64,000 nucleotides of DNA from Acridotheres tristis (Eukaryota > Chordata > Aves > Passeriformes > Sturnidae). Below are positions 38,867 to 51,377 of the stretch, in pieces. The notes beneath the pieces were generated by a model. It was not told the DNA's origin, did not search any database, and was given only the letters and a program-made list of their open reading frames with translations. Within the stretch, counting starts at the first letter, position 1. Each line of letters starts with the position of its first letter. The stretch is from the NCBI GenBank assembly GCA_037013685.1, contig CM072891.1:806001-870000 (forward strand), given 5' to 3'. Made by a program: the position numbers and the translations under genes.

Positions 38867-41800
38867 GAAGGCATGAGGTTACAATCACCACAGATGATCC
38901 TGGCCATGCATTTATTCTTTGAGAATAGAAAGCCTATTTGCTTTAATCATCACGTCACCGTGGATTTTGCTGTGAAACACACATAACAGTCTCCTCAGTA
39001 CTGAGTGACACTCCTCTAACTTAGGGAAGTGATCGTGTTAAAAAGGCTTGGAGCAAATGAAAGAGAAAATAATAGGCTTAATTTTGAATTAATTGCTTGC
39101 AAACTAAAGTCAATGAAACTATTTCTCTTCTTACATTGAAGTGCAGTTAATTGTCTGTAGGTCATAGTACTCTGACATAAACCTGGAATCTGCAGGTTTT
39201 AAGCTAACCTATTAATTTTGTCTTTACCTCACTGTAACTAATTAAATTTTCTAATTTTCCAGGATAACTATATCCAGCTGCCATTACATTAAGGCAATTC
39301 TTACTGTGAGCCATGCTAACAAATTTTCCTGTGTCTGTTATAGAGTCTCAAGTGTCACAGGCTGGAATGTTGACAGTTGAGTATTTCTATTACAATGACT
39401 TTTCAGTCCACATGTTTCAATGCTGTTTTTTTAATTATGCTTCAGACCTGGGCCAGATCACAATCTGTATCTTCTCTTTTGGTCAGGGTGTAGTCAAAAA
39501 GAATTAAATATATCTCTGCTCTTTTAGTTAAGAACTGCATGTAAGAATATGAGTAAGTGTTGCAAAGCAGATGATTGATATGACCTCATTATAATTTCTT
39601 CTTATTTCTAACCACCATTTCCCCCAAGGCAGAACAATACCAGTATTATGGAGATTTCTGATGCAAAGCAGCCCATGTACTAACCTTTGATCAGGAAATA
39701 TGGTGGTTTTAAATTTTATTCTGTATCTCTATAGTTTAATTCACTGCAAGTGAAGTGCTGAATTTATAGAACAAACTGCCAGACAAATGCTGCTCTGAGT
39801 AGGCTGTTCTTTGCAATATGTATATTTGAATTAGAAAGGTTAACTGCATCTAGAAAGAATGCTTAGAACCTTTGAAATCTTTCATATCAAAAGTGTATAA
39901 AGTACATAAACACCAGAATCTCATATGAGAAGTATCATGTTGGTATAAAAACTACAGTTTTCAAGTGCAGAATATTTACAAGAGCTCAAAGAAGTATGAA
40001 TTTTTTTTTTCCTTTGCAGAAAGATTTTTGTCTGTGGAAATGTCTTTAAGCAGACCACAGTTAAGTCCAATCTATTCTTTAGCCAAGATCACCTAATGGC
40101 TCTTTTTGAAACTACCTTTTTAAACATCTGTTTATCATGAAAAGACATTAAAATTTGCTATCCATTCTTGCTTAAAAACCTAAGATAAACTAAGATACCT
40201 AAGATAAACCCTAACTGGATAAATTTATTGTAAGTTATATTTCATGCACATATGACTGTGATTGTTGAAGATTACTATTGTCTGCGAATATTTTTGTCAT
40301 TAAAAATACGTAGTACTGTGGAAAAAAAGAATAGAAAAAGTATGCATATCAATGAAAATTTATTTAAAGTTTAAAATAAATTTAGGAAATATTTTTGAAA
40401 TCCCTGTCTAATATTTATGTAGAGCTTTCAATGTAGTGAGACTTAAAAAGAAAATATAATTCTATAGACCCAGTGAAAACTATGAAACTACATTTACAAA
40501 ATAGTAATAAAACTTTGTCTCTCTTCTGCAAATAAAGTAATAAAACTTGGTCTCTCTTCTGCAAATAACAATCTGTTGGATAATGCTCATGAACATCATG
40601 TGATTCCTATCCCTCCAAACTTTTGTTATTGTGTCCCTGAAAGGAATAAGGGAAGTGGTCTCAGACCTTTACAATGAAACACTTCTGTGTCAACAGCTGA
40701 ACTTTATCCCAGGCAGAATAAACTTTTGATGAAGAGTTCTGGCGGAAATGTTGAACATCTATCTTCATGAACGGTATACAGAATAAATAATCCAAGTGAT
40801 ATTATTACAAGAAGCACTTTGTGAGTGTTAACTAGAGAATTCAGAGCTTAATCCAGTTTCTTACCATATATTCAACATAAAGATTTCATTTAATCTAGTG
40901 TTACAGATGAAAATTTAAATATGCCAGACTCAGGAAATATAAAATTGAGGTTCTCACAGCCATTGGCATTGAGCCTCTTTGCAGAGGCATAGAATTTTAT
41001 TAAATCAATGCTGTAAGGATATGCTGCTGGCTACAATGCAGTTAAGTGACAGGTGCTGTGAAAAACATAACATTCAACCCAGCTTCCCCACACTTTTCAT
41101 ATCCTCTTGAATGAATATAAATATTTGTAATGAATATAATATATGGCATTCCATACTGAATTATTTGGGCTTTTGGAAAAACAGATAATTTTTCATTGGA
41201 AAGTACCTCTGTAATCTACCAACTACTGACTCAATTTAACGAGGTGCTATATACTAAATGTACTTCAAATCTTCATATTAATAGCTGATATTTTCAGTTC
41301 CTGGTTTGTATGGGTTGTCGATTGCAAAATGCCTAAAATGGTAATGTGTTCTAAACTTTAATTGAAACTCATGAGGAGGGGGGATTTGGGTTGATTAAAA
41401 TGAGGAAAAAATGGTTTCCGGTAATTTGCTTCTCTCTTTTTCCTTCAAGGTCCCTAGAGTTTCCAGCAGAGCTTTGTAACTTTGTATGCTTTATATTTGC
41501 TTACTTTGAGATACCATGCTGCTGGTTGAGGATTCACATAATCTATGAAACATAACTGAATGCATTTAAGTGTTGTGCTGAATATGGAGAAGGAACCTTA
41601 TGATGAGAAACAGCTGCAAGGGTCTACAGTGCACAAAGATCAATCACCGTAATATTAAAGATGTGAGTAACTGAAAAAATGTAATTAACTATTTCCTACC
41701 CCACACCACCTGAGATTAAGTCAAAGTAATACAGACCGGCTGTTTCATGATCCCCTGACCCCAAATGTCATTGCTGCAATTAATATGAACCAGCCAAACA

Positions 41801-44800
41801 GGACCACCTAGAATCCTGATGAACCAAGCTTTAGACAAATGCCTGTCCTTTGCTACGTCTGTCAGGACTTTCACATCTCCAGTCTCTTAAAGAGGGAAGA
41901 CACAGAATTATCTAAAACTATTATTTCATCAAATTTCTTGAATCAGATTTATTATAAAACTCCGACTTGTAACACATGTATGCAGACATTTATAAAGAGC
42001 TCTCTTCGATGCTGTGTGCTCAGGGCTGAAAGGAAAGCAGCAGCTGAAGCTTTGCCCCAACACACACACACATGCATGCACAGTCTCCTCCCCAGAGGAG
42101 AGCATCTTCTTTCTTTCTAGGCAGGAGGCAGGTGAGGGGCAAGTGGTTATTGAGTTAATTTAACACTGGTCGTACCCGAATTCAGTTCCCTGCTCTATTA
42201 CAGAACAACGGGGTCCATGATTTATGAGAAATTTTCTCAGCTGTAAAGCACAGAGCACTGGTATGAGATTCAGCTTTAAGCAAATTAATTTGCATCTCTC
42301 TTGCTGGCTAACTGCAAAAGTAGAACTCTTATATGTATACTACCTTCTAATCAAGAGTGCATAGCTTTGTGTTCACGAAGTATCATGAATTAAAAATATG
42401 CTTCATTCTATGGCACTCAATATGGAAATAATAGTCTTGCTCTGTTTTTGCAAAACTGCTGTAAAAATATACTTCAGGAACAGTGGTGTATTCACATGGC
42501 ATAGGATGAACATAGAGAACTCATGTTTGGAAGATATCCACGTACAGATTTGTCCACTTTCTTTGTGAAACTCAAAGGGGGAAAATGGAAAAAAAAGTGA
42601 CTTATTTCTATGTTTGATTTCCACGTGCAGTTTTTTTTTTAAATAGTTTTTTTTCCTAAAAAATCCTTTATTCTGGATTATATAAATCATGATCAATTAT
42701 GCTTTTTTTTTGATAATTCTTCTGTTTATTTTTACTTCTAATTTCACGTTGCTACATTCTTTTGTATCCCCAGAAAACATTATCCTAGTCAAGTTACTTT
42801 TAAGACTCTCTTCACATGCTTCATCATTTCAAGATCCATTAAATTTAAGCATAATCAAACATAGTTAGAAATCTGTTTGAAATGTCTTTCTACTCTATAT
42901 TATGATTTCCTTGTTTATTTAACCCAGGGTGACAATGTTGCAGCATTGTGTAGAGCTTCATGTTGAGATGTTTGTCTGTCATGACAGGAAAAGACACACT
43001 TTTTGCTCCCTGTGATTAAGTCGAAACTATGATTTAAATGAAAGGGCCTTTTATTACTTGAAGAAGTTCACCAACTAAATCTTTTTTACATTTAGTTCCT
43101 TTTTTATGTTGGAGTAAGACACAAGAACAGAGCTAGTTTTCTGCATGTATTTAGTTCTATGAGGTTATCCTAAATAAACATGTGATGCAATTGGTGTAAT
43201 AGTGAATTTTCATTATTTACAAGACTTGTATGGAACAACTTTTAGCATTCATACAGTATGTAGCATGTTTACGGGTCTTTTATTAGCTGAAAGTTGAAAT
43301 GAAATGAAATGTTTCTTAATTTGAAACTCAAACTGAAAAGCTACGATAAGGTAAAGTTAACACTGCAAGACAGTGACTCTAAATGAAAGAAAAATATAGT
43401 TTTAGTTATCGTCTGCTCAACTGTTAGGGTCAAATTTTTAAATTCGAACATTTTCAAGTAAGAAACTATGATGTACAACTGTAGTACTCCTTGCAATAAG
43501 TTTTTTTCCCTGTGATTCTTCTCTCTTTCCATTTCTACTTTCCTCTCTTCTGCAGATTCCTTGTGATCCCCTGCATCATTCCATTCCTTCATCCTCTCTC
43601 CTCCTGTGTAAAATACTAGGTTGCCCCATAATGTTATTCTTAGCTCTGGCTTTTCGATGTCATGCAGTGAAACCAAAACAGCAGCAGCAACCAACATCAA
43701 TAAATATTACAAGATCAATGATAATTTAGATAAGAAATCTATTGATTCTCTGTTCCTCTATGCAGTCTCTCTTAACTCATTAAATCATCATAAGTAAGGA
43801 AACTTGCACTTAAGAACACAGGAGCAGTATTTATCGACTACCTTATATTTTTGTCTCAACAATCCCACCTGTTTTACCTGTGTGTGGTCTTATTACTCAT
43901 GCAACAATCATTATATAATTTAGGTTAACCACAATTTAATTTATTCAAATTATATTGGACAAAAACGTTGTTGTTATAAATATAAAAATATCAAACCACG
44001 TAAAAGTATGTTAAAACTAGTCATAAAGAGACTAATCAAACTGACAAGCTCAGTTAGGATCTTTTTAAATATCAGAGCAGGAATTCAGTAATAATTTCAG
44101 ACATATCTAGCAGCTGGATAAATTTCTAGCTCAATTTAAAAACTGCTTGTAAACCTATGTCCTTTCTGTACCATCAGACATTGCTTACCTCACAAATAAG
44201 ACTCTGTTATCCTTACTTTCTTTTAGCCATTTTGCTTGTTCTCTACTTTGGCTCCATAAGCTTTGGACACAGCTGTTGATGGATAGTTAACAGACTCATT
44301 CTTCAGGCTGTATCCACTCACAGAAATACTATGATAATGACACCTATCCTACAGGTAAAAATCATGCATCAATTACAGCACACATATCTGATTCTGCAGT
44401 GGCAGAATTTTCATTCCCAGGACCTGATGAAGGTTCCTTTCAAACTGATGGAGAACTTCAATGATAATGACAAGGAGACAGTGGCCACAAAAATATTAGT
44501 GTTGAGTAACAGTATAATACCCTCCTGATGTGTAAAAGGACAAAGTTTGTAAATTGGTTATGTTCATATGTACTAATCAGAGAATAGTACTTCAAGAAAT
44601 TTGCTATAATAAAAAAATAACTCAAATACTGTGTAATTGATTTTCAATAGCATACATCTTTTACTAATGGGATTATCAATCTAGTTTCAAGAAAATTACC
44701 AAAATGCAGCAAACACATTAGCTGCTTATTGAAAATTATGCCCAGCTAAAAAGTGAAAATCATGCAACCATTTCTGAAGAGGAAATACATGTTATATACA

Positions 44801-47800
44801 ATTAGAAAGTATTTAGCCTTGGACCCAGAGATTTCAGGTCACTGTAGAACTGTAAAACGGTAGCAGCATTCAAGACTATTTAGTGAAATGGTAGAACCAT
44901 AAACTCGTGCTGTGTCTTCCTTTAAGCACAATGACTACCTCACTACAGCATCCCCAGAATGGGCAGTTGTGCCTCAGCAGTTTCAAGCATCAATGGCCAC
45001 CTTGTTCCAGGCATACTGTGCTCCTAAGAACCAGAGAGCCAGTGAGGACAAATTGTACAAATACACACGAACAATGCCAAGATGCTCATGCTTATCTGAA
45101 TGCATCAGTTATTCTATCATCAAGCTGTAACAAACATCCTCAATTCATACTTTGGGATAAACAGAGCCTGCCCTACGCCAGAAGTTTTCAAGTGTCATGA
45201 GGTCAGCTTGGTGTACAGAGAATAAAGAAAACCAAAGAAACTTTTTCCCTCTCAAAGCAGCACACTTTTTGCTCAAAAAACCCAGAATATGCAGATACTT
45301 GACATAAAAGTGCTTTATCCTGCAATATTTCAGATTCTATTTTAGTGTTATCTATCTTTCACGTCTATGATCAGTTTGGTTTAGGCTGACAAAACTGTTT
45401 GCTGACTATGGAAGTCTATCACTGGGCAGAGTTTAACTTCCATTTCCAAGACATAAAAGAGAAAAAAAATCAGATTTTTTTTGTGAACCATTTATAAAAA
45501 ATACTACATTGTGTTGTATCAGATTTTTAAACTTGAATTTCAAATTATTAAGCTTACAGTTTCTAAATGTTTTGTCCCAATTATCTACAACATTTAGTAG
45601 AAACTCATGGAAGATAACACTCCTTCCCTTTTAGAAATGATGAAGCATTTTCAACAATTGAAATTTTTAATTTCAATTTTTAAAAAACCCAACAGAACCA
45701 AAACAACAAACAAAAAATTTGGGAGATTTACTGTGTTCACAACAACCATTTAGATCCTGAAATGTTATCATTTTCTCATGGACATAAGCAGCTTATCAGG
45801 AAATCCCTAAGCAGTTGTACAGCTAACATCTGCTTCTTCTCTCCAAATACCCAGGAGCTTATGTGTGAAGCTATGCTGTCACTATTTCAGATATCAGCCC
45901 CATTTCACTTACCAGCTCAGCCCTAGCACAATACCAGTTCCAGATTCAGTGACATTTGCATTTCCAATCCTAGTATCCTTTTAATTTCCATCACAGCCTA
46001 TACATTTCTTCCCAAATTTTATTCCGTTGTATTTACCAGTCAGTTTTTCTCTTTTTTTCCTTCGTTAGTTAGTTTTCAATGATTTGCTTTTGTTTCAGGA
46101 GAGAAATTACAGGAGCATGCAGTCAATTTTAAACATAATTTCAGCATCTGAAAACAGCAGAAAGAAAAAATGTTTTCACTTTTGTAGATGTGTCTTTAAT
46201 AAAGCACATTTTGCTACTTAGTAAGACTGCAAATAACACAGTCTGTATTCAACTGTAGAAACAGTATATGTATACTTATTCTTAAATAGATTTAGCTGCA
46301 TATTCAATGTTAAAATCTAAGTCTGTATAAAGAACATGTAAACCACCTCTAGACATGAGAGCTACACCTTGTAAAATTTGAGGTTTTTGCTCTAGCATAG
46401 AGTATGAGTACATTGGGAATGTGTAAGATGAAGGAAACTGAAAAATTTTAGGGTCACAATGCAAAAATGGCTATTGGCCTGATTCAGCAAGTGTCTCTGC
46501 CTACTTTAACATTTGATTTGTTGGTGCACACTGAAGAAATAAATTTTCAAGCATGAGAAATTGTTATCTTCAGTAGTGGCTTGGAAAGTAAACCCTTCCA
46601 CAGGTATCTGCTCTATGTAGAACTGCTTATGGAGTCCAGCAGAAGCACACATGTGAAAGTGACCTAAGGCACAAAGGATTTTTACCAAATCACTTTCTTC
46701 CTAGACAGATGACGCTTTCCTTCTGAGAGAAGATACATTTCTTACAAGAGAGAAAGAAAAATTACTATCTTTATATCCTTGAATTCATGTGGTCTAACTT
46801 TTCTGGATCCCATCAGGAACATAACAATCAGGTAAAGGCAGGTATCTTCCACTCTGACCCTGGGAAACCAAAGAAGTTACCATAGAACTGAGCCCAAACA
46901 GCCTGTGAGTAAACACTGAGTCTAAACTTGCAAATATCAGAAGAGGTTCCCTGTCACTTTCATGGCTTATTTATTCTAATGACTACTGGTTTTCACAGTG
47001 AAAATTTGAACTTTATTTTCAGTCGCGCTTTCTATCGTTTCCAGTGACTACTTCTTTTTACTCTTTATTGGCTTTTTTCTATTATTTTCTCCTTGCTAAG
47101 ATACACTATACTATTGAGCATGTTGCCAAGCAATCTATTTTTCAAAATACTGATCATAGAATGAGATATGATATTCCACTATCTGCCTCACAAAACCAGC
47201 AGTAAACATCTCATTGTAATCACCTGTGTTCTACTCTCTTTGTAAACATACAGGAGCTAAATTTTAGGTCAACAACTTCAACCTAGAAACTAGTACCATC
47301 TAGGTCAAATAAACTGACTTACAGAATATTCTCCATTGCTTAAGCATATTCTACATTAATTTCTGCTGGCTGTTGGATTTTTTTTTTTTTAATTAAAACA
47401 TATATACCATAAAATTGCTTCTGTTGAAAAGACTGAAGATAAATGGACTGCTCCAAAAAGGACCAGTTACATCACGGATAGAGAAAAGCAGAAAGGAATA
47501 AAAACCTTATGAAGGAGATGTTACTCACTCCTGATGAATATCATCTATGCAATGCAGAAAGCTGAAAGAAGAGAAGATCACAGGTTCAGAAACACATTGA
47601 AGTGGAGGGTCAACTGATGTGTGCATGAGAACATACAAAGACCACTATACACCCTTCATAGTCTGGCAATGTAGAGCAATTTAGAAATAACATTACAGCA
47701 ACTGTACCTTGAGGGCAGTTTGGAGATGCTTTCTTAATGTGATGTTATAGTGACATCCTCTGCTGACTGCCCTGTTCCTGTACATAGCCAGATGCATAAA

Positions 47801-49339
47801 GCCATGAGTGACAAATTCATTTTTCCCCTGCAAGCTCGAGGTGGCAGTTCATGTACTGTTGAATTGATCTGTACAGGTGCAGTAAGATTCCAGTGGTTTT
47901 TCCACCTGTGCATGTACAGATTAGCAACCAGGCATGCACTCTGTATGAGGTCAGATACTGCTGTGTATGATTTTTTCCCTTCCCTGGCATCAGCACAATT
48001 CCCCGATCTGGAAGGATCATGAAATAGATGACATTTCAGTAAGTACAACAGGTCAGGTTGTACTCAGGATCACATCATGTGGTTCCACTGAATCCTTTTA
48101 TAAATGGCATTTGTATGACTGGCTGACACAGCACTGAAGAAATCCTGCCCTCACCTATTCTGATTACAAAGGTGTATTCAACACAGCTGACCCACTAAAC
48201 AAAACAACTCATCAACTGCAACTTTTAAAAAATACTGTAACCTTTCTTTTCGAAAAAAAAGTTATATCTTTACAGATGATGTGGTAAGTCATGACATATG
48301 AGCTTTATCACTTGATTTCACATACATGAGAAAACATATGGTTCTCAATATTGTTACTGCTACCTCTGCTCTGTTTATCTGTGGAATTGCAAAAGAGCTG
48401 TGTCATAAATGAGTGGTTTAAGTTGCTCAAAAAATCGCCATCAAACACATCAGCAAAAGTAGGTTAGATATGAATCTGTAAAAGCACAACTTTAAGTCTG
48501 ATGGCAAGGCTCACTGTATTACTGTATGGATGAAATATACAAAAGAAAATGGATTTAGAATTGAGCTTGCCTGGAAGAAACAAAAGTGTACGGGAGACCC
48601 TCCTATTGAGTGCTTTAGGTATTATTTTATATTCCTTAAGATATGAGCTCTTGACCATGTCCAAGCCAAAGTTTCAAACTAGCCATGCCTAAGCTCTCAT
48701 TGGGAGTTTAGGAAGTAAGGGGGTCCACTCTGAACCTCAGATTCAACAATGAACCAGGGCTGCAGGATCTTCTAGCATGTTTCTCCCACGGTGACTCCTG
48801 TGTACAAAAGCTGGGTAGGTCATGGGTTCACGGGAAGCTTGCAGTCCTTCCCAGGCTGGAAATAAGCGCACAACAGCTAAATGGGTCCTATTAAGACAGG
48901 ATCAAAACAAAACGACGCCGCAGATGTAAATTTTGGTAAAAAAAAGCAATTTGCAATGAAACAAGTTGTAAATCAAATCAACTACTGAATTTTCAAATAT
49001 ACTTGTAGTATTTTCAAACACACTACCTGTAGTAGTTCAAACAAACCTAGAGGTACCACATTTATCTAGTACCAAGAGTCTTTCCGTTGTTATTTAAAAC
49101 ATTTACAGCCCACATTTCCACTGTCTTTGCACATCTTCAAGAGGAGGTGTTTTATACTAGATGTTGCCCTGCATGGATGCTGCTTGTACAAACGGGTGAG
49201 GCTTGCACCGGTCCCAAGAGCTGGGAAGACTAACTCGTCCTGGTTTTGGCTGGCAGGGTACTCCTTAACACAGACTATACCTGAAACTAGAAGCTAGTTT
49301 AGAGAAGGGTGACCTGTCCCTTGCTTCTTCCCCAGACGA
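38867..49339. other. Intergenic sequence upstream of the PRKD1 promoter
   Basis: AT-rich throughout, turning GC-richer only after about 49150. It holds the 33-base duplication at 40503-40568. I see no TATA-led upstream promoter, alternative first exon or transposon. Overlapping 97- and 72-codon frames at 44907-45200 and a 104-codon - strand frame at 47734-48048 have no recognisable product. Confidence 0.6.
40503..40568 (+). repeat. 33-base direct tandem duplication
   Basis: The 33-base unit beginning AGTAATAAAACTTTGTCTCT occurs at 40503-40535 and again at 40536-40568. There is one difference (CTTTG versus CTTGG). Confidence 0.95.
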
Positions 49340-49714
49340 GCAGGGACTGCTGGAAGCGGTCACGATGCTGACCGGAGGGACCAGCCGAGGCCGGGCAGGA
49401 GAGCCGGAGCCAGACGGGAGCTCCCGCTTCCCTGGCACTGCTTTCCGTCCTCGGGGCAGGAGAGGCCCCCGCGCTGCCTGCCAGCAAGGGAAATCGCCGA
49501 CTCTCCTCGGGCTCTACCTACACCTGCCTCTTGAGGTGCTGCCCAACGGGGATCACGGGGGAAAGGAGGCTCTCAGCCCCGCCAGCACCGCAGCCCACTG
49601 GCTGGGCCGGGTGGGGAGATCAGAACCGGCTTAGCTAAGCTCGGCCGCGAGGAGCCAGCCGACCCCGCTGCGCTGGCTCCGGCCCGGGCCGCCCGGCAGG
49701 ACGCGGCCGCCGTT

Positions 49715-49722
49715 GGGCGGGG
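49715..49722 (+). promoter_or_regulatory. GC-box (Sp/KLF-type site)
   Basis: An exact GGGCGGGG lies about 350 bases upstream of the PRKD1 ATG, in the densest part of the CpG island. It is consistent with Sp1/KLF binding. Motifs this short are common in CpG islands, so function is inference. Confidence 0.45.
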
Positions 49723-50032
49723 GAGCGGCGCGGCCCAGCTGGGCCCGTCCCGGCGGAGGGCGCGGCCCGGCCCGCCCCCGCGCCGCGCACGGCGCCAACA
49801 GCCCGAGCGGCGGCACCACCTCGGCGGCGCTGGGCCGGGCTCCCCCCGCGCGTCTTTCTCGCCGCCTTTTCCTGTCTGCATCCTCTCCGGTCCTCCCCCC
49901 CATCCCCCTCGCCATTTTCACCCGGGAGGAGCTCGGCGGGACTTTCCTGAAACTTCGCGGGGAAACTCTCCGGGCTCCTCCGGGGCGGCCGCAAACTTTT
50001 CGTGGCGGCGCCCGACTCTGCCCCTCCGTCCC

Positions 50033-50080
50033 TGATTCCTCGGCTCCGGCGGTGGCTTCGGCGGGAAGTTTGCCATGAGC
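50033..50080 (+). promoter_or_regulatory. PRKD1: PRKD1 translation start context
   Basis: The ATG at 50075 has G at -3 and A at +4, a moderate Kozak match (TTTGCCATGA). Reading upstream in frame gives only GC-rich sense codons back to a TGA at 50033-50035. The reading frame therefore cannot begin further 5' without an intron. This is direct from sequence. Confidence 0.85.
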
Positions 50081-50263
50081 GCCCCTCCGCTGATCCGGCC
50101 GCCCAGCCCGCTGCCGCCGCCGGGGGCTGCTGCCGGCGGCGGCATCGCCTTCCACCTCCAGATCGGGCTGAGCCGGGAGCCGGTGCTGCTGCTGCAGGAC
50201 TCCTCGGGGGACTTCAGCCTCGCCCACGTCCGGGAAATGGCTTGCTCCATCGTAGACCAGAAG
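50075..50263 (+). CDS. PRKD1: PRKD1 (protein kinase D1) coding exon 1, N-terminal 63 residues
   Basis: Protein kinase D1 is a diacylglycerol- and PKC-activated Ser/Thr kinase acting at the Golgi, plasma membrane and nucleus. The 63 codons begin [16 protein letters not shown], run through a short Ala/Gly stretch, and then read [20 protein letters not shown] and [14 protein letters not shown] recognise this as the start of vertebrate PRKD1. PRKD2 and PRKD3 share the IGLxRE and CSIV-QK pattern but differ in the Pro-rich start and the [11 protein letters not shown] segment. The conserved part (about residues 24-63) is the first portion of the ubiquitin-like domain that precedes the C1a, C1b, PH and kinase domains of the family. 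The exon ends after DQK, and family members continue with FPECGFYG in the next exon, which is not in this window. The start is fixed by an in-frame TGA at 50033-50035 with no in-frame ATG before 50075. The low-complexity N-terminus looks some 20 residues shorter than the human form I remember. Only the extent of the 5' UTR is uncertain. Confidence 0.95.
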
Positions 50264-50269
50264 GTGAGA
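50261..50269 (+). other. PRKD1: 5' splice donor of PRKD1 exon 1
   Basis: AAG|GTGAGA, with the cut after 50263, is a near-consensus U2 donor. It falls exactly at the DQK|FPEC junction expected for PRKD-family exon 1. Read-through would end four codons later at the TAA at 50276-50278. The splice is in phase 0. Confidence 0.9.
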
Positions 50270-50859
50270 AGGCCCTAAAGCGAGCCCCCTCCCGCCACCC
50301 CGGACCCGCTGCCCGCGGGCGCTGTTGTTGGCTGTGAACTTTCCTTTCCCGGTGGCTCTGCTCCGGGATAAACGAAACCCATCCCAACTTCCCTGCCGCC
50401 GGCCCTACTTCCTTCCCCCCGGTGCCGCGCTTGTCTCTGCCGTGCCCTCCACGACCCCCGTGGAGGAGGTTTTATGTGCGGGATGCTCGCATGGGAGCTT
50501 GACTTTTATTTTGCTGGCAGGGGATGTAAGTGGCTGTGCGAACTAAAAGCCGTTATTAAAAACAAACTCCGGCCGGATCTATCCGCTGCTTTTTAATGCT
50601 GCGGAAGGGGGGCGCGGGGGGCAGAAAGCTGTCAGCTGCGATGGCAGCGCGGCGCCCCGGGGCAGTTCACGCTGTCCTGGCCTCTGCTGGGAAAGGAAAG
50701 TTTCCACTAAAACAAAAAAAAAAAAAAAGCGAACAGTAACAAGGAAAAGCCAACCCCGACAGCCCAGGATTCAAAGCGGCGCGCTGCTCTTCGCACGCCT
50801 TTCCTTGTGCCGGGCAGAGCCGGGGCTGGGGCCCCGCGGTGCTGCCCGGTGCCGGCCGT

Positions 50860-50888
50860 GGGGGCGGGAGCCGAGGCGGGCACGGGGG
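50860..50888 (+). other. G-quadruplex-capable G-run cluster in early intron 1
   Basis: Four G-runs (5, 3, 3 and 5 Gs at 50860-50864, 50866-50868, 50878-50880 and 50884-50888) are separated by loops of 1, 9 and 3 bases. They lie on the non-template strand about 600 bases after the exon 1 donor. This fits a loose G4 pattern, and whether it folds is inference. Confidence 0.35.
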
Positions 50889-51335
50889 AGGCGCTGGGGG
50901 CCAGCCCCTGGAGCAGGCGGCTCGGCACGGCACTGAGTCAGGCCGGGCCGGCGGCTGCTGCGGGCGCGGTGGGTCACCGAGCCGGCGGGGCGAGCCCCGG
51001 TACCCGCGGGGGTGGCACTCACCGCGACCCCTCCGGAGCGGCACCCCCGGCCGGGCCGGGTCACCTGCGCTTGGCCACGAGTCGCGCTGTACGCGGAAAT
51101 ACAGCGGGCTTCTGCCGGAGCCACCGCTGCCTTCTCTGGTCTCTCTGCTTTAACAGTCGTGTTCTATAAGAAAGTTTTGCTCTATCCGTGTTTGTTGTGT
51201 GAAAGGCTCTGGCGAAAGTATCATAGTAATTGCAAAGGAGAAAAAAAACCCCATCCTAAATACTTAGGATAATTGTAATATGAAAAAATTGTCTTCCCCT
51301 TGTTTTTACTAAGGTAAAATAATTTCGGGCAGGGA

Positions 51336-51377
51336 TTTTTGTTTGTTTGGTTTTTTTTTTGTTGTTGTTGTTTTTTG
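51336..51377 (+). repeat. T-rich / (GTT)n low-complexity tract
   Basis: TTTTTGTTTGTTTGG, a run of ten T, four GTT units and another T-run follow one another just beyond the CpG island in intron 1. This is a simple repeat. Confidence 0.85.

Larger units (their letters stand above)
49340..51090. promoter_or_regulatory. PRKD1: CpG island and presumed PRKD1 promoter
   Basis: This is a sharp, CpG-dense, GC-rich block in otherwise AT-rich sequence. It is strongest from about 49620 to 50130 and from about 50800 to 51080. It covers the upstream region, the presumed 5' UTR, coding exon 1 and the start of intron 1, as is typical of a housekeeping-type vertebrate promoter. A GC-box (GGGCGGGG) lies at 49715-49722, and many other GGCGG/CCGCC cores are present. 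I see no TATA box at a plausible distance, so initiation is probably dispersed and the transcription start cannot be placed from sequence. Both strands show long open frames here, which are by-products of the GC content and not genes. The boundaries are estimated by eye. Confidence 0.88.

Noticed and set aside
45656..45685. Short palindrome ATTGAAATT-TTT-AATTTCAAT as a possible microRNA hairpin
   Set aside because: The stem is only 9 bases and AT-only, far too short for a microRNA precursor.
49573..50337. Several long open frames on both strands around PRKD1 exon 1 (up to 198 codons)
   Set aside because: These are CpG-island composition effects giving Arg/Ala/Pro/Gly-rich text. Only the + frame from 50075 matches a known protein.
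50667..51169. Open frames of 86-125 codons on both strands after exon 1
   Set aside because: They lie in the GC-rich start of intron 1, are low complexity and have no recognisable product.
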